Part shown: positions 9,887-18,796 of the stretch, piece by piece
How positions within the stretch are numbered: position 1 is the stretch's first letter
Layout of the letters: every line of letters starts with the position of its first letter
Assembly: GCA_016785955.1 (NCBI GenBank)
Contig: JAEUWH010000087.1
Span: 114,104 to 178,103 of the forward strand
Direction of reading: 5' to 3'
Length of the DNA: 64,000 nt
Source of the DNA: Pseudobdellovibrionaceae bacterium
Lineage (GTDB): Bacteria > Bdellovibrionota > Bdellovibrionia > Bdellovibrionales > Bdellovibrionaceae
Notes under the pieces: generated by a model
What the model was told of the DNA's origin: nothing
The model's input: only the letters and a program-made list of their open reading frames with translations
Databases searched by the model: none
Program-made: the position numbers and the translations under genes

Positions 9887-11143
9887 ATGAAACCTATTCG
9901 AATGATTTTGAAATTTTCAGTCATAGTTGGTTGTCTGCTTACGGGCAGTTGTGCCACTTATCAGAGTAAAGTCTTTAAGTCCCGTGAACTGGTCGAGTCG
10001 GGGCAAATTTCTGAAGCCGTTAAAAATCTTAAAACTTTTGCTGATCAGCCAGGCGATGACCAGCTGATTTATGTGCTCGACTATGCGACGTTGCTGCAAT
10101 ACTCCGGTGATTTGACGGAAAGTAATCAGTATTTTTTCAAAGCCTTGAAACTAATTGATCAGTTTGACTATCAATCTATTAGTCGTGTAACGGGGTCATT
10201 ACTTTTTAATGAAGAAATGGTTCAATATAAGGGTGACACGTTCGAGAAGATATTTGTGAATGCCTATTTAGCGCTTAATTTTTTAGAACTCAATGACTTG
10301 GACTCGGCTTTGGTGGAATCACGTCGAATCAATCAAAAATATCAAGTGTATCGACAAGAAGAAAAAAAGAATTTTGAGATGAATTCTTTTGCCAGTTATT
10401 TATCGGCGATGATTTGGGAGGCTGATAAAAAATATGATGATGCTTATTTGGCGTTTCTTGAAGCGTATAAGATAGATTCTAATGTAGGGCAGATTCACGA
10501 AGATCTGATTCGTACGGCTCGTAAAGCGCAGAGAATGGATGAGTACAAGAAATGGAAAAGCCAATTCCCACAAGTGAAAGAGGATCCGCGTTGGTATGAT
10601 TCGTCTTTAGCAGATGTAATCATTATTTTTCAAAATGGTTGGGGTGCGCGAAAGGATTTCAATCCACAGAGTCCTCGGTTTCCAATTCTAAAATCAGTTT
10701 ATTCGGAAAGTCGCAATGCCCGTATTAGCATCGAGCCCCTAGGTAAAAATGGAACACCTTATCTAGATCAAACGGCGTTTGTATACAGTGTTGACGATGC
10801 CTCCATACGAACATTAGTTGAAGATCAGGGGTCGCTAGTTGCCCGTCGCTTAACTGGTGTCGTTGCGAAAGAGGTCGCGGCTGATCAGATTCGCCAAAAA
10901 AACGAATTACTTGGATTGGTGGCACAAATTGCTATGCATGCTTCTGATCGTGCGGATTTGCGTCAGTGGTCATTTCTTCCCAGGGAATTTCAAATGGCCC
11001 GTATTCGCGTAAAGCCAGGTAAATACAATTTAAGATTAACGACACAAAATCGTTATTCAGAAACCGCAGCTGGTGGTTTGTCTGAAAAAGAATTTGAAAT
11101 CAAAGCGGGCAAAACACGATTTTTTAATTGGCGTCGATTTTAG
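9887..11143 (+). CDS. TPR-containing lipoprotein, LpoB partner
   Basis: A 418-residue lipoprotein (lipobox LLTGSC soon after the start). The N-terminal half is made of TPR-like helical repeats (KSRELVESGQISEAVKNLKT, YLALNFLELNDLDSALVESR, KYDDAYLAFLEAYKI), the C-terminal half is beta-rich and ends in a strand like those of periplasmic domains. Proteins of this architecture are commonly encoded next to LpoB; their job is not settled. The start is taken at ATG 9887 because it places the signal peptide at the N terminus; an upstream in-frame start at 9872 would add five residues. Confidence 0.75.
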   Translation: MKPIRMILKFSVIVGCLLTGSCATYQSKVFKSRELVESGQISEAVKNLKTFADQPGDDQLIYVLDYATLLQYSGDLTESNQYFFKALKLIDQFDYQSISRVTGSLLFNEEMVQYKGDTFEKIFVNAYLALNFLELNDLDSALVESRRINQKYQVYRQEEKKNFEMNSFASYLSAMIWEADKKYDDAYLAFLEAYKIDSNVGQIHEDLIRTARKAQRMDEYKKWKSQFPQVKEDPRWYDSSLADVIIIFQNGWGARKDFNPQSPRFPILKSVYSESRNARISIEPLGKNGTPYLDQTAFVYSVDDASIRTLVEDQGSLVARRLTGVVAKEVAADQIRQKNELLGLVAQIAMHASDRADLRQWSFLPREFQMARIRVKPGKYNLRLTTQNRYSETAAGGLSEKEFEIKAGKTRFFNWRRF

Positions 11144-11145
11144 TA

Positions 11146-11679
11146 TTATTCAAATCGATATCGCAAAGACACTCCAGAGGAAATATAATACTGTAAATCT
11201 TTATTTGAATTGTTGAGTACCGCGACCAGTCCCGAATCAATTATTCGTACTAGGTATGCCAGTTCAAACCGGGTCGACCAGAACGTCAAAGCAGAGCCAA
11301 ATTCAAATCCCCAGCGCAATCGCGTTTCATCATAGTAGTTTTTTTCTGGATATTGAGATGGTGATTCCAAGAAATAAGCTTTGTAATCTAGGGTTCTGGT
11401 AGTGAATATTCCCATTTGCAACGGGTGCAAAGTTTTATCATCGATATTGTACTGCCAACGCGAATAACGATATCCGAAATTGACTTGAGTATAATGCCGA
11501 CCTTCATTTGAATACATACCAAGTCCGAACTCCAATGCATGACGAGGATTCCATTCGTGGATTGCTCCTAAAGAAAATCTCCCCAGAAAACCAGTACGCC
11601 CCACGACTCCCAGCCATTCTGCGAAGGCACTCGAGGAAATAAAAACAAGTATAAGTATTAGTTTTTTAGTGAAATGGAT
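11146..11679 (-). CDS. small outer-membrane beta-barrel protein, start unclear
   Basis: The frame encodes alternating aromatic strands and ends in SLRYRFE, typical of an outer-membrane beta-barrel. The first GTG or ATG in frame (GTG at 11604) would begin inside the barrel. The frame is open further upstream and encodes a convincing signal peptide (KKLILILVFISSSAFA), but with no ATG, GTG or TTG. AGGAG sits at 11687-11691 and an ATC codon at 11677-11679 lies at the right distance, so initiation at ATC is possible; otherwise the gene is a decayed 5' end. It overlaps the end of the phosphatase gene by 22 bases in another frame, which suggests coupled translation. Function unknown. Confidence 0.55.
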   Translation of the reverse strand: MHFTKKLILILVFISSSAFAEWLGVVGRTGFLGRFSLGAIHEWNPRHALEFGLGMYSNEGRHYTQVNFGYRYSRWQYNIDDKTLHPLQMGIFTTRTLDYKAYFLESPSQYPEKNYYDETRLRWGFEFGSALTFWSTRFELAYLVRIIDSGLVAVLNNSNKDLQYYISSGVSLRYRFE

Positions 11680-12458
11680 GTTGCTTCTCCTGTAGCCATT
11701 TGTTTAATAAGTGCTTGATTGTTTTCTATCTCCAATTGCAGCCATTGTGTTTGTTCGACTCGGGGACTTTGAAGAAGAGTGGTATTATTGTCGTTACCTA
11801 ACCAATAAACGTGATTATGGCCATTGATGACCATTTTTACTTTTGCATTTTTAATTACTTCGTCGAAATTTATGGCGTCTTTTTCGAAATATCTTTCGGG
11901 ATCACGAAGTGATGCGTGAGTAAAAATAATAATTGGGAAATTGGATTCGTCCACCGTTTGTTTTAGCCAGGATGAATTAAATTCTTCGGGATTTTCCCAG
12001 TTTGCAGAATGAAATAAAATAAATCGATAAGAATTCCATTCAAAATAGTAATTGACCGGGCCAAAAACTTTTCGAAATAAAGAGGGGCCAGCTCCGATTG
12101 CATCGTGATTGCCGAGTACTGTAAAAGTAGGCTTGTTAATTCGTACATAGGAATCTAGAAATTGGTCATACTCTAAATTATAACCGCTATTAGTAAAGTC
12201 CCCAAGCCCCACTACAAAATCGACATCGCTTTGATTAATACGAAAAACAACGCGATCTAGATCTTTATAGTTTTGATGTGAATCGGCAAAGATCGCAATT
12301 TTAATTTTTGTGCCAGTGTTGAGTGCATTCAATTTGTGATGATTCGCAGAATTTAGTTCACGGTCTTTGCGAATCAACTGATCGGAAAATGGAGAGTCTC
12401 TAAATGGGGCACAAGAAGAGGTTATAAGAAAAGTAAGAAGCAGGCCTAAAATTTTCAT
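11658..12458 (-). CDS. calcineurin-like phosphoesterase lipoprotein
   Basis: A 266-residue predicted lipoprotein (lipobox ITSSCAP, Cys about 16) carrying the binuclear metallophosphatase motifs in order: D-x-H (FADSH, about 57-61), GD (VGLGDF), GNHD (TVLGNHD), a lone H (FTHAS) and GHNH (INGHNH). The active residues are all present, so it is probably an active periplasmic phosphoesterase, substrate unknown. Its stop is followed by the barrel frame, and its start overlaps the next gene upstream by 4 bases, so the three form one minus-strand operon with envelope functions. Confidence 0.85.
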   Translation of the reverse strand: MKILGLLLTFLITSSCAPFRDSPFSDQLIRKDRELNSANHHKLNALNTGTKIKIAIFADSHQNYKDLDRVVFRINQSDVDFVVGLGDFTNSGYNLEYDQFLDSYVRINKPTFTVLGNHDAIGAGPSLFRKVFGPVNYYFEWNSYRFILFHSANWENPEEFNSSWLKQTVDESNFPIIIFTHASLRDPERYFEKDAINFDEVIKNAKVKMVINGHNHVYWLGNDNNTTLLQSPRVEQTQWLQLEIENNQALIKQMATGEATSISLKN

Positions 12459-13435
12459 AAGATTTGAAACTCCATACTTATTTTGCTATAGAGATCTGAG
12501 TTAATGGATTGTACGGCCCCTTGCGAGCGAAACGATTGTTGACCTTCATATAATTTTCTTCCATTTGAAAATCCTCCTACGAAACGGAATACGGTAGTTT
12601 TTTTTACTCGGAGTTTAAGTCCGCCTTCGTAGTAGTTTTCTTGATAAAAAAGCCGTTTTTCATCATTGAGGCGTTGAGTATGAGCATACGAGCGAGTCGA
12701 GATTCCCGATTGAATAAAGGAAGAGACCTCGCCAGAGTGGATGAATTCCCCTTCATAGCTTACGCCGACAACTCCCATATGAATTTGTGATGTCCAAAAC
12801 CCGGGCTCATGCCAAATAACTCGTAAAAATGGAATCCCAATTATGACTGTTGTGTTGGAGTGTGGTTTGAAACTTGCGCCAACTATAGGAAGGGTTTGGC
12901 CATTCAAATAACCTCGGTTATTTGAGCTTTCTAACCCTAGAAACCAACGAACAGAATCTTCATTGAATAAAGATGGCAAGTGGTAGGCAAATGCATAACG
13001 ATTAAAAACGTCGCGGTCATTTCGGTATGGTTCTTCGCTGGCAGAATCGTGAAATGCAAAAAAGGTAAATGTACTTTTCTCTGTACGTTTTTCTAAGCCC
13101 AGGCCAATCGAGCGTGATTGCAAGTTAGATCCAATTTCAACGACATTGTTACCGACATGCATATCGGTTCGGGCCAGGCTTAGGGATTCGTCACTGGATT
13201 TAAGGGATGCCGACCACTCGTTTGTTTGAATCAGCGGTAAATGGATTGTTCCACCATAAAAGCGAACTGGAGATTCTTTGTTTTGATCAGGCCGGGTCCA
13301 AATGTCGGATTGAAATTCAAACTTGATACGAGAATATCCTTCTTCAATTGCGGGGATGATTCCTAGTGGTTCACTTTGGACCACGAGTGAGTAAAGTGTT
13401 GTGAGCCAAATAGCAAAAAGTGATTTGAGTGACAT
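12455..13435 (-). CDS. outer-membrane beta-barrel-like protein
   Basis: A 326-residue exported protein starting with a signal peptide (MSLKSLFAIWLTTLYSLVV). The mature part is rich in short alternating strands with aromatic girdle residues (for example TEKSTFTFFAFHDSA, TVFRFVGGFSN) and ends in SMEFQIL, which fits an outer-membrane barrel. No named family is recognised. ATG 13435 is preferred over the longer start at 13462 because it places the signal peptide directly at the N terminus. First gene of the operon with the phosphatase and the smaller barrel. Confidence 0.65.
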   Translation of the reverse strand: MSLKSLFAIWLTTLYSLVVQSEPLGIIPAIEEGYSRIKFEFQSDIWTRPDQNKESPVRFYGGTIHLPLIQTNEWSASLKSSDESLSLARTDMHVGNNVVEIGSNLQSRSIGLGLEKRTEKSTFTFFAFHDSASEEPYRNDRDVFNRYAFAYHLPSLFNEDSVRWFLGLESSNNRGYLNGQTLPIVGASFKPHSNTTVIIGIPFLRVIWHEPGFWTSQIHMGVVGVSYEGEFIHSGEVSSFIQSGISTRSYAHTQRLNDEKRLFYQENYYEGGLKLRVKKTTVFRFVGGFSNGRKLYEGQQSFRSQGAVQSINSDLYSKISMEFQIL

Positions 13436-13510
13436 AGACTGAAAATCGTAACAATCGGCCAATAAGAATCAAGTGAAGACCGGTATTTGGAGTTTCTTTA
13501 AGCAAAAAAA

Positions 13511-13533
13511 AAAGGACCTATCGGTCCTTTTTT
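13511..13533 (-). terminator. bidirectional rho-independent terminator
   Basis: 8-bp stem AAAGGACC / GGTCCTTT around TATC, flanked by an A run on the left and a T run on the right. It ends the phaR-like gene on the minus strand and could also stop plus-strand transcription. Confidence 0.8.
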
Positions 13534-13567
13534 AATCATTCGTTTGATCAATAAATCTGTCTAGTGG

Positions 13568-14164
13568 TTAACTAGAGTGTGGTAACTGATTCAAATTAGG
13601 ATTATGCGTTGGTAAATTTGGTGTTTCTTCTTCTTGAGCTGCACCAGAAAGTACGGTCGCTTTTTCAGCTGCAATTTTAACTGTTGTATCTGGATTGTAA
13701 CGAGTTGCCGCGTTCACAATTCTATTTTCTAAGTTATTTTTGATTTCTTCAGTGGCCAATTTTTCGATTAACTGTTGGTTTTGAGCTTGTTTCGTCATGT
13801 AATCTTGAGGAAATGCACCTAATTTAGCCAAGTAGCTAGAGATACTTCCGTTAGCATTTTGAATGATTTCGCGAAGAGTGAAAAGCGGAGCGTATTGAGC
13901 AGATTTTTTTTCAGCTTCAAAAATGATCTGTGTCAGAGTCGCTGCCGTGATGTCGTTTTTAGACTTGTTATCAATAACCATCACTTCTTCATTTATTCGG
14001 ATCATTTTTGCGATATCGTCCAGAGTAACATAACAACTTTGCTGAGTGTCATATAACTTACGATTTTGGTATCTTTTGATGATTTTAACTTTTGAGTTTG
14101 GCTTAGATAACCCTAAAGTTGATGAACTCATTTGTGGTTGAGTTGTATCGTTTTGATTAATCAC
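13568..14164 (-). CDS. phaR: PhaR-type polyhydroxyalkanoate synthesis regulator
   Basis: A 198-residue DNA-binding regulator. The N-terminal PHA accumulation regulator domain is clear: IIKRYQNRKLYDTQQSCYVT, then LDDIAKMIRINEEVMVIDNK and DITAATLTQIIFEAEKK. In other bacteria PhaR binds PHA granules and represses granule-protein genes. The C-terminal tail is low complexity. The start is GTG at 14164, because GGGAGG lies 6 bases before it; longer ATG starts upstream have no such site and encode a less typical N terminus. Monocistronic, ended by the terminator at 13511. No PHA synthase is visible in the window. Confidence 0.85.
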   Translation of the reverse strand: MINQNDTTQPQMSSSTLGLSKPNSKVKIIKRYQNRKLYDTQQSCYVTLDDIAKMIRINEEVMVIDNKSKNDITAATLTQIIFEAEKKSAQYAPLFTLREIIQNANGSISSYLAKLGAFPQDYMTKQAQNQQLIEKLATEEIKNNLENRIVNAATRYNPDTTVKIAAEKATVLSGAAQEEETPNLPTHNPNLNQLPHSS

Positions 14165-14414
14165 TTTTGCCTCCCTTTTAAAACCTTTTCCAATCAAGCT
14201 GACAGGAAGGGTTTGTATGACAAGGCGCAAACTAGCCGTGCTGCGTAGGGCTGTCAAGCTCTGTTGAAAAAAAAGTCACATATGCGCCGCGAAATCCTTT
14301 AAGAGAGACTGATTTTAAAGCGCTTGTGGTTAGAAAAATCACTTAAATTTTCATTTTTTTCTCACCTAGGCCTTAAGTCGTATCGACTTTCATCCGAACA
14401 GAAGGACAGACCAA

Positions 14415-14873
14415 ATGTCTCAAGGAGATTGTTCGGTGAAAAGCAAGGATAATCAGCATCTTAAGGGCGGCGATCTGGTAATTTTGTTCTCATTAATGGT
14501 TGTGACCGTTCTCAGTTATGGCAGTTATTCAAGACATATTTTCTCTTCAGAAAAAATTTCATCAGATCAGTTCAAAGCAGAAATTTTGGCTTATCAGGCT
14601 GCACAGATTTTTCTGTTAAAAAGTGTCGTGAAAAGCCCAAATAAATCTCGTTCGGTGGCTTCGGACGACGGAGGCGCTATGGAAGTTTCTATTGGTGAGG
14701 ACTCCAAAGGTAATCCGTATCGCTTTCAAGTTATCCAGGACGGTAAGGATAATTATCGCGTCTTTTTATCTAAAGAAATCGAGTCCAGTGCTGATCCGTC
14801 TGTTGATACTTCTGATGTGACCAGGTCCGGCTTTAACTTAAAAATTGATTTATCGTCACAGCCAGAGACTTAG
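14415..14873 (+). CDS. hypothetical protein with one transmembrane helix
   Basis: A 152-residue protein of unknown function. A single membrane segment (DLVILFSLMVVTVLSYGSY, about 20-38) separates a short cytoplasmic tail from a 110-residue exported domain containing a Gly/Asp-rich stretch (SVASDDGGAMEVSIGEDSKG) and likely beta strands. It ends 67 bases before the TPR lipoprotein and may share its transcript. Nothing else in the sequence points to a job. Confidence 0.65.
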   Translation: MSQGDCSVKSKDNQHLKGGDLVILFSLMVVTVLSYGSYSRHIFSSEKISSDQFKAEILAYQAAQIFLLKSVVKSPNKSRSVASDDGGAMEVSIGEDSKGNPYRFQVIQDGKDNYRVFLSKEIESSADPSVDTSDVTRSGFNLKIDLSSQPET

Positions 14874-14940
14874 GTCTATTTTTTCCTGTTTCATTTAAGG
14901 AATTATCCTGCGCATCCGAAATGTTTCACAGAGGTGCTGC

Positions 14941-16800
14941 ATGTTTAAGCGAAATCTAGAGATAACCAGCCTGATCTTAGGAATCTTGGTCTCTAGCTGC
15001 GCGCATAAAGGAAGCTCCGAGCGAAGCATCAGTTCGACAACTCCAGTTAGTGAAGGCAGTTATTATCAGGAGTCCTCCTATAAAGATGGCAACTTTGCAC
15101 CTAAGAAATTTACTCCTCCACCCATGCTTTCTGAATCTGACAAAATGGATCCATTTTATTTGCGCACCCAGGCCGACTATCACTATTCCTTAGGAGAGGC
15201 CTATTCCCTAGAGGGCCAAGCTCAAAAAGCCGTAGAGTCGTTTCAAACGGTTTTAGTTTACGACGTGGACTCCACCGGTGTGCGTACACGCTTAGCGAAA
15301 GAGTATTTGAAACTAGGGCAAATTAACAAAGCCATCGAGCAAGTAAAGACTGTGATCGAGAAAAACGAAAACAACAAAGACGCCCGCGTTTTACTTGCAG
15401 GTTTATATACGACGATTCGTTCCTATCCACAGGCGATTGAGCAATACGAGTATGTATTGCAAAACTTTCCAGATTTTTATGAGGCCAATATTTATTTGGC
15501 AGCCGTGTATTCCGAGACTCAGCAATTCGAAAAAGCCATTAAGCTTTTCGAGAAAGTTTTGGCTAAACCAGAATATTTGAACAAGCATTTAGTTCACTAC
15601 TATATTGGTCGAATTTACGAAGAACAGAACACCGTGAAGAACTTCAAGTTGATTGAACAGAATTATAAAAAATCTAACGAATTGAAACCTGACTTTGTGG
15701 ATCCTGTGATTGCGCTTGGGGCGCTTTATCGTGGCCAAAAACAAGAGGGAAAAGCTTTGGCGCTTTATCAGGCCTTTCAAAAGGCGAAAGGGCCTAATGT
15801 TAAAATTGCCGAAGTTCTGTCGCAAATGTTTATTGAGCAGCAAAAATTTGATGAGGCGTTTGAGCAGCTTGAAATTCTTGAAGGGCAGACGGATGATCCA
15901 CTGGCTATCAAAGTCAGAATGGCCTTGATACTAATCGAAAAGAAAATGTTTGATCGGGCTATTTCCAAATTAGAAGAAATTTTAAGAATTGCCCCCGAGT
16001 CTGATAAGATACGGTTCTACTTGGCGGCCGTTTATGAAGAGACTAAGAAAGATGAATTGTCTGTTGGACACTATTTAAAAATTCCACCTTCAAGCCCTTT
16101 TTATGGCGAATCAATGGTTCATGCTGGCTATCTGCTGAAAAATATAGGGCAACTAGAAAAGGCAGTGGGAGTCTTGGCGAAGGCATACGAAAATAAGAAG
16201 GATTATCCCCAAATTTATGCCATGTATGCTTCCTTACTGGATGAGCAAAAGGAATATCAAAAGGCGCTAGAGGTACTTGCTTCTGGATTGGTAAAATTCC
16301 CGGACAATGCTCAACTCCATTTTTATTATGGAACAATCCATGATCGTACTGGTGATAAGGAAAAAGTGATCGACAATATGAAAAAAGTTATCGAAATCGA
16401 TCCAAATCATTCGCAAGGATTAAATTACTTGGCGTTCACGTGGGCAGAAATGAATCAAAACATGGACGAAGCTGAAAAGTTGGCCCGCCGTGCAGTCATC
16501 TTAGATCCTGAAGATGGTTATATCTTAGACACATTAGGGTGGATTTTGTTTAAACGAGGTAATAAGAAGGAAGCTTTGAAGTATCTTGAAGCGGCGATAA
16601 AGTTTCAACCAACGGTTGGAGTTATTGCTGAACATTTAGGTGATATTTACCGAGACCTTGCCATGACAGAAAAAGCCAAAAATATGTATAAAAAAGCCGT
16701 TGATTTAGAAGTTGATAAACAAAAAATGAGAGAGCTTGAAGAGAAAATTCTAGCTATTGACAGACAAATTATTCCTGATCGTACGCCCGCCAGTAAATAG
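14941..16800 (+). CDS. large TPR-repeat lipoprotein
   Basis: A 619-residue lipoprotein (lipobox ILVSSC, Cys about 20). From about residue 70 to 600 it is a near-continuous array of tetratricopeptide repeats, for example YSLEGQAQKAVESFQTVLVY, YPQAIEQYEYVLQNFPDFYE, FDRAISKLEEILRIAPESDK and YILDTLGWILFKRGNKKEAL. Such proteins act as scaffolds in envelope complexes. The neighbouring 215-residue lipoprotein downstream resembles a lipoprotein-carrier type fold, so both may act in outer-membrane biogenesis, but no partner is shown by the sequence. Confidence 0.85.
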   Translation: MFKRNLEITSLILGILVSSCAHKGSSERSISSTTPVSEGSYYQESSYKDGNFAPKKFTPPPMLSESDKMDPFYLRTQADYHYSLGEAYSLEGQAQKAVESFQTVLVYDVDSTGVRTRLAKEYLKLGQINKAIEQVKTVIEKNENNKDARVLLAGLYTTIRSYPQAIEQYEYVLQNFPDFYEANIYLAAVYSETQQFEKAIKLFEKVLAKPEYLNKHLVHYYIGRIYEEQNTVKNFKLIEQNYKKSNELKPDFVDPVIALGALYRGQKQEGKALALYQAFQKAKGPNVKIAEVLSQMFIEQQKFDEAFEQLEILEGQTDDPLAIKVRMALILIEKKMFDRAISKLEEILRIAPESDKIRFYLAAVYEETKKDELSVGHYLKIPPSSPFYGESMVHAGYLLKNIGQLEKAVGVLAKAYENKKDYPQIYAMYASLLDEQKEYQKALEVLASGLVKFPDNAQLHFYYGTIHDRTGDKEKVIDNMKKVIEIDPNHSQGLNYLAFTWAEMNQNMDEAEKLARRAVILDPEDGYILDTLGWILFKRGNKKEALKYLEAAIKFQPTVGVIAEHLGDIYRDLAMTEKAKNMYKKAVDLEVDKQKMRELEEKILAIDRQIIPDRTPASK

Positions 16801-16905
16801 TTTCACTCTGAGTCTTTTGATTGCATGAGATTTCAAAAATTTATAAGAAAGAAACTCTCTTTTTTTGCTTGTTAATTCTGCATTTTGACGAGTATTCTTT
16901 GGTGC

Positions 16906-17532
16906 ATGATTAAATGGATATTTCTATCTGTCGTAGCCCTTCAAATGGGTTGTTCAATGAAAATGAAAAAAGATACTGCCGGTTCAGTCGGTTTAGAAGA
17001 GACTGTGGGTACCCCTTTTAGCTGGGAAACGAAAGCCGCCATCAAGGACATTCGGAAAAATAAGATCAATCAAGTGACGATTGATATGATTGCAATTAAA
17101 AATCAAAAACTTCGAATAGAGGCGTCGGCGACTCTGGGATATCAAGTTGGATCATTGGTGATGAATCAGGTCGATTTTATTGCCGTTATCTATCCACAGA
17201 AGAAAATTATAAAGGGTCCACTAAACGATCGTAGTTTGTCCAAAACGTTTAACATGCCGATTCCGCCAACGGCCCTATACTCTATCGCATACGATGAACC
17301 AATCCGCGGTTGGAAATGTCAATTTGATAGTAATAAAATTGTAAGTCTTTGCGATAGTGGTGCTTCAAAAGTAGAATGGCTAAATCGCAAAGACGGAGCT
17401 AAATTAATAAAAATTTCTTCGGCAACAGTCGAGATAAACTGGTTCTTTAAAGCTCCAGAACCCAAAGCATTAACGGACGAGTTGTTCGTGGCTGAACTTC
17501 CCATAGGCTATCAGGTTCAGGAAGTCAGATAA
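16906..17532 (+). CDS. LolB-like/DUF4292-type lipoprotein
   Basis: A 208-residue lipoprotein starting MIKWIFLSVVALQMGCSM (lipobox QMGC). The mature domain has alternating beta strands with an acid-poor core (IKDIRKNKINQVTIDMIAIK, LRIEASATLGYQVGSLVMNQ, FIAVIYPQKKIIKGPLNDR) that recalls LolB/DUF4292 lipoproteins, which bind lipoproteins at the outer membrane. The resemblance is by pattern only. ATG 16906 is used rather than 16885 because it gives a proper signal peptide. Confidence 0.65.
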   Translation: MIKWIFLSVVALQMGCSMKMKKDTAGSVGLEETVGTPFSWETKAAIKDIRKNKINQVTIDMIAIKNQKLRIEASATLGYQVGSLVMNQVDFIAVIYPQKKIIKGPLNDRSLSKTFNMPIPPTALYSIAYDEPIRGWKCQFDSNKIVSLCDSGASKVEWLNRKDGAKLIKISSATVEINWFFKAPEPKALTDELFVAELPIGYQVQEVR

Positions 17533-17613
17533 TATTTCATTGAAATATTATCTGAGTTAATGAAGAGGTTTTTTTCACCTTTCGGTGTGTGTGCATTGCC
17601 TTGTTCGGCTTGG

Positions 17614-17641
17614 CAAAAGCCTCGAGTTATCAAGGCTTTTG
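17614..17641. terminator. hairpin terminator between convergent genes
   Basis: 9-bp stem CAAAAGCCT / AGGCTTTTG around a 10-base loop, in the 137-base gap between the converging lipoprotein and OmpA-like genes. No long T run, so moderately convincing in either direction. Confidence 0.5.
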
Positions 17642-17668
17642 AGTTGGGCTTCCAGTAGAGACAAGTTT

Positions 17669-18451
17669 TTATGGAGTTTTACTTTTTTTGCTTAACTCGT
17701 CATAGCCTGGCATTGTCGACAAATCGGGAACAACGACGATTGCAATTCGGCGATTTGCGGCTTTGCCCTCAGGTGTATCGTTACTCTGCCTTGGTGACGT
17801 GTCGCCAAAGCTAGCGGCACTTACGCGTTCTGCGGGCATTCCGGCCTCAATCATTGATCGTGTTACATTGATTGCGCGAGCGGCGGCGAGTTCCCAATTC
17901 GAGGGAAATGTGGCCGTGGCGATACGTACGTTATCGGTGTGTCCCTCAATCTGGTAACGTTTGTCAGGAATTGATGCCAGCTGAGCAGAGACTTCTTTAA
18001 GAGCTTCTAAACCAGCCGCCGAAAGTTTTGCAGAACCTGATGAAAACAAGACATCAGACCCCAGGCTGACCACCATTTTTCCATCAATGAACTGCACTGA
18101 AAGCGCACCAGAATCTGTTAATTTTTTAAAACGTTTAGTTAAGTCTTCAAATTCTTGCAGCCTTTGTTTTTGTTCTGCTTGGCGCTGGCGCATTTCTTCC
18201 ATGGCTTTTTTCATTTCATCAAGCGAGGATTTTAGTTGTCCACGATCTTTTGCGGTCGTCATTAGATTCTCTTGAAGCTTATTTCTTTCGTCCGTGAGTG
18301 CCGCATTTTCTGTACGCGCTTTAGAAATTGCTCCGACGGAAGCTTCTATTTGTTGATTCAATGCTTTGACTTCTTTTTCGTGAGTTGATTTGGAAACACA
18401 CGCAGACATCGACAGTCCTAGGAAAAGTGCCAATAGGGTTAGTTTTTTCAT
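17669..18451 (-). CDS. OmpA-family peptidoglycan-binding lipoprotein
   Basis: A 260-residue lipoprotein (lipobox SMSACV, Cys about 18). Residues 25-110 form a long coiled coil. The C-terminal half is an OmpA-like domain: VQFIDGKMVVSLGSDVLFSS, then the peptidoglycan-binding IEGHTDNV, NWELAAARA and NRRIAIVVVP. It should tether the outer membrane to the cell wall, or serve as a MotB-like/Pal-like anchor; the coiled coil resembles those of cell-envelope spanning OmpA proteins of motile delta-type bacteria. Transcribed alone; ATG at 18451 with a Shine-Dalgarno GAGGA directly upstream. Confidence 0.85.
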   Translation of the reverse strand: MKKLTLLALFLGLSMSACVSKSTHEKEVKALNQQIEASVGAISKARTENAALTDERNKLQENLMTTAKDRGQLKSSLDEMKKAMEEMRQRQAEQKQRLQEFEDLTKRFKKLTDSGALSVQFIDGKMVVSLGSDVLFSSGSAKLSAAGLEALKEVSAQLASIPDKRYQIEGHTDNVRIATATFPSNWELAAARAINVTRSMIEAGMPAERVSAASFGDTSPRQSNDTPEGKAANRRIAIVVVPDLSTMPGYDELSKKSKTP

Positions 18452-18796
18452 TTGTCCTCCTTACAGGTCTGCGTTTATTTTGCATTTAGATGGATTATAT
18501 TCACCATGAAAGATTTTAATAAACAGACTTAGGACCAGAGAGTACGCGCCGATTTCGTAATTTGATACTTTGCAGACCTTGTTTTATTGGATTTAAAAAC
18601 AAATCTAACGCCATAATCTGTTGTTATAGAATCGATAAAAGTCTCAATAAGACTCGACCTAGGTGTGGCTAAAATCAAATAATTGTGAAATTTCATTAAT
18701 CAATTACTAACCTAAATTACTTTTGGCATAATCTAAGTATAGAACCACAGAAGCCATTAATGGCTCCTGATGTTCATTGAATCTAGGGAGTGATTT
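18452..18796. other. 345-base intergenic region upstream of prkA
   Basis: Between the divergent OmpA-like gene and prkA. It is AT-rich and holds no convincing ORF. A -10-like CATAAT at 18727-18732 with a weak TTACTA 17 bases upstream could be the prkA promoter; a small inverted repeat AGCCATTAATGGCT lies between it and the start. I see no sigma-54 promoter here. Confidence 0.5.

Noticed and set aside
18700..18796. Sigma-54 promoter upstream of prkA
   Set aside because: TTGGCATAATC resembles the -24 element, but there is no GC at the -12 position.
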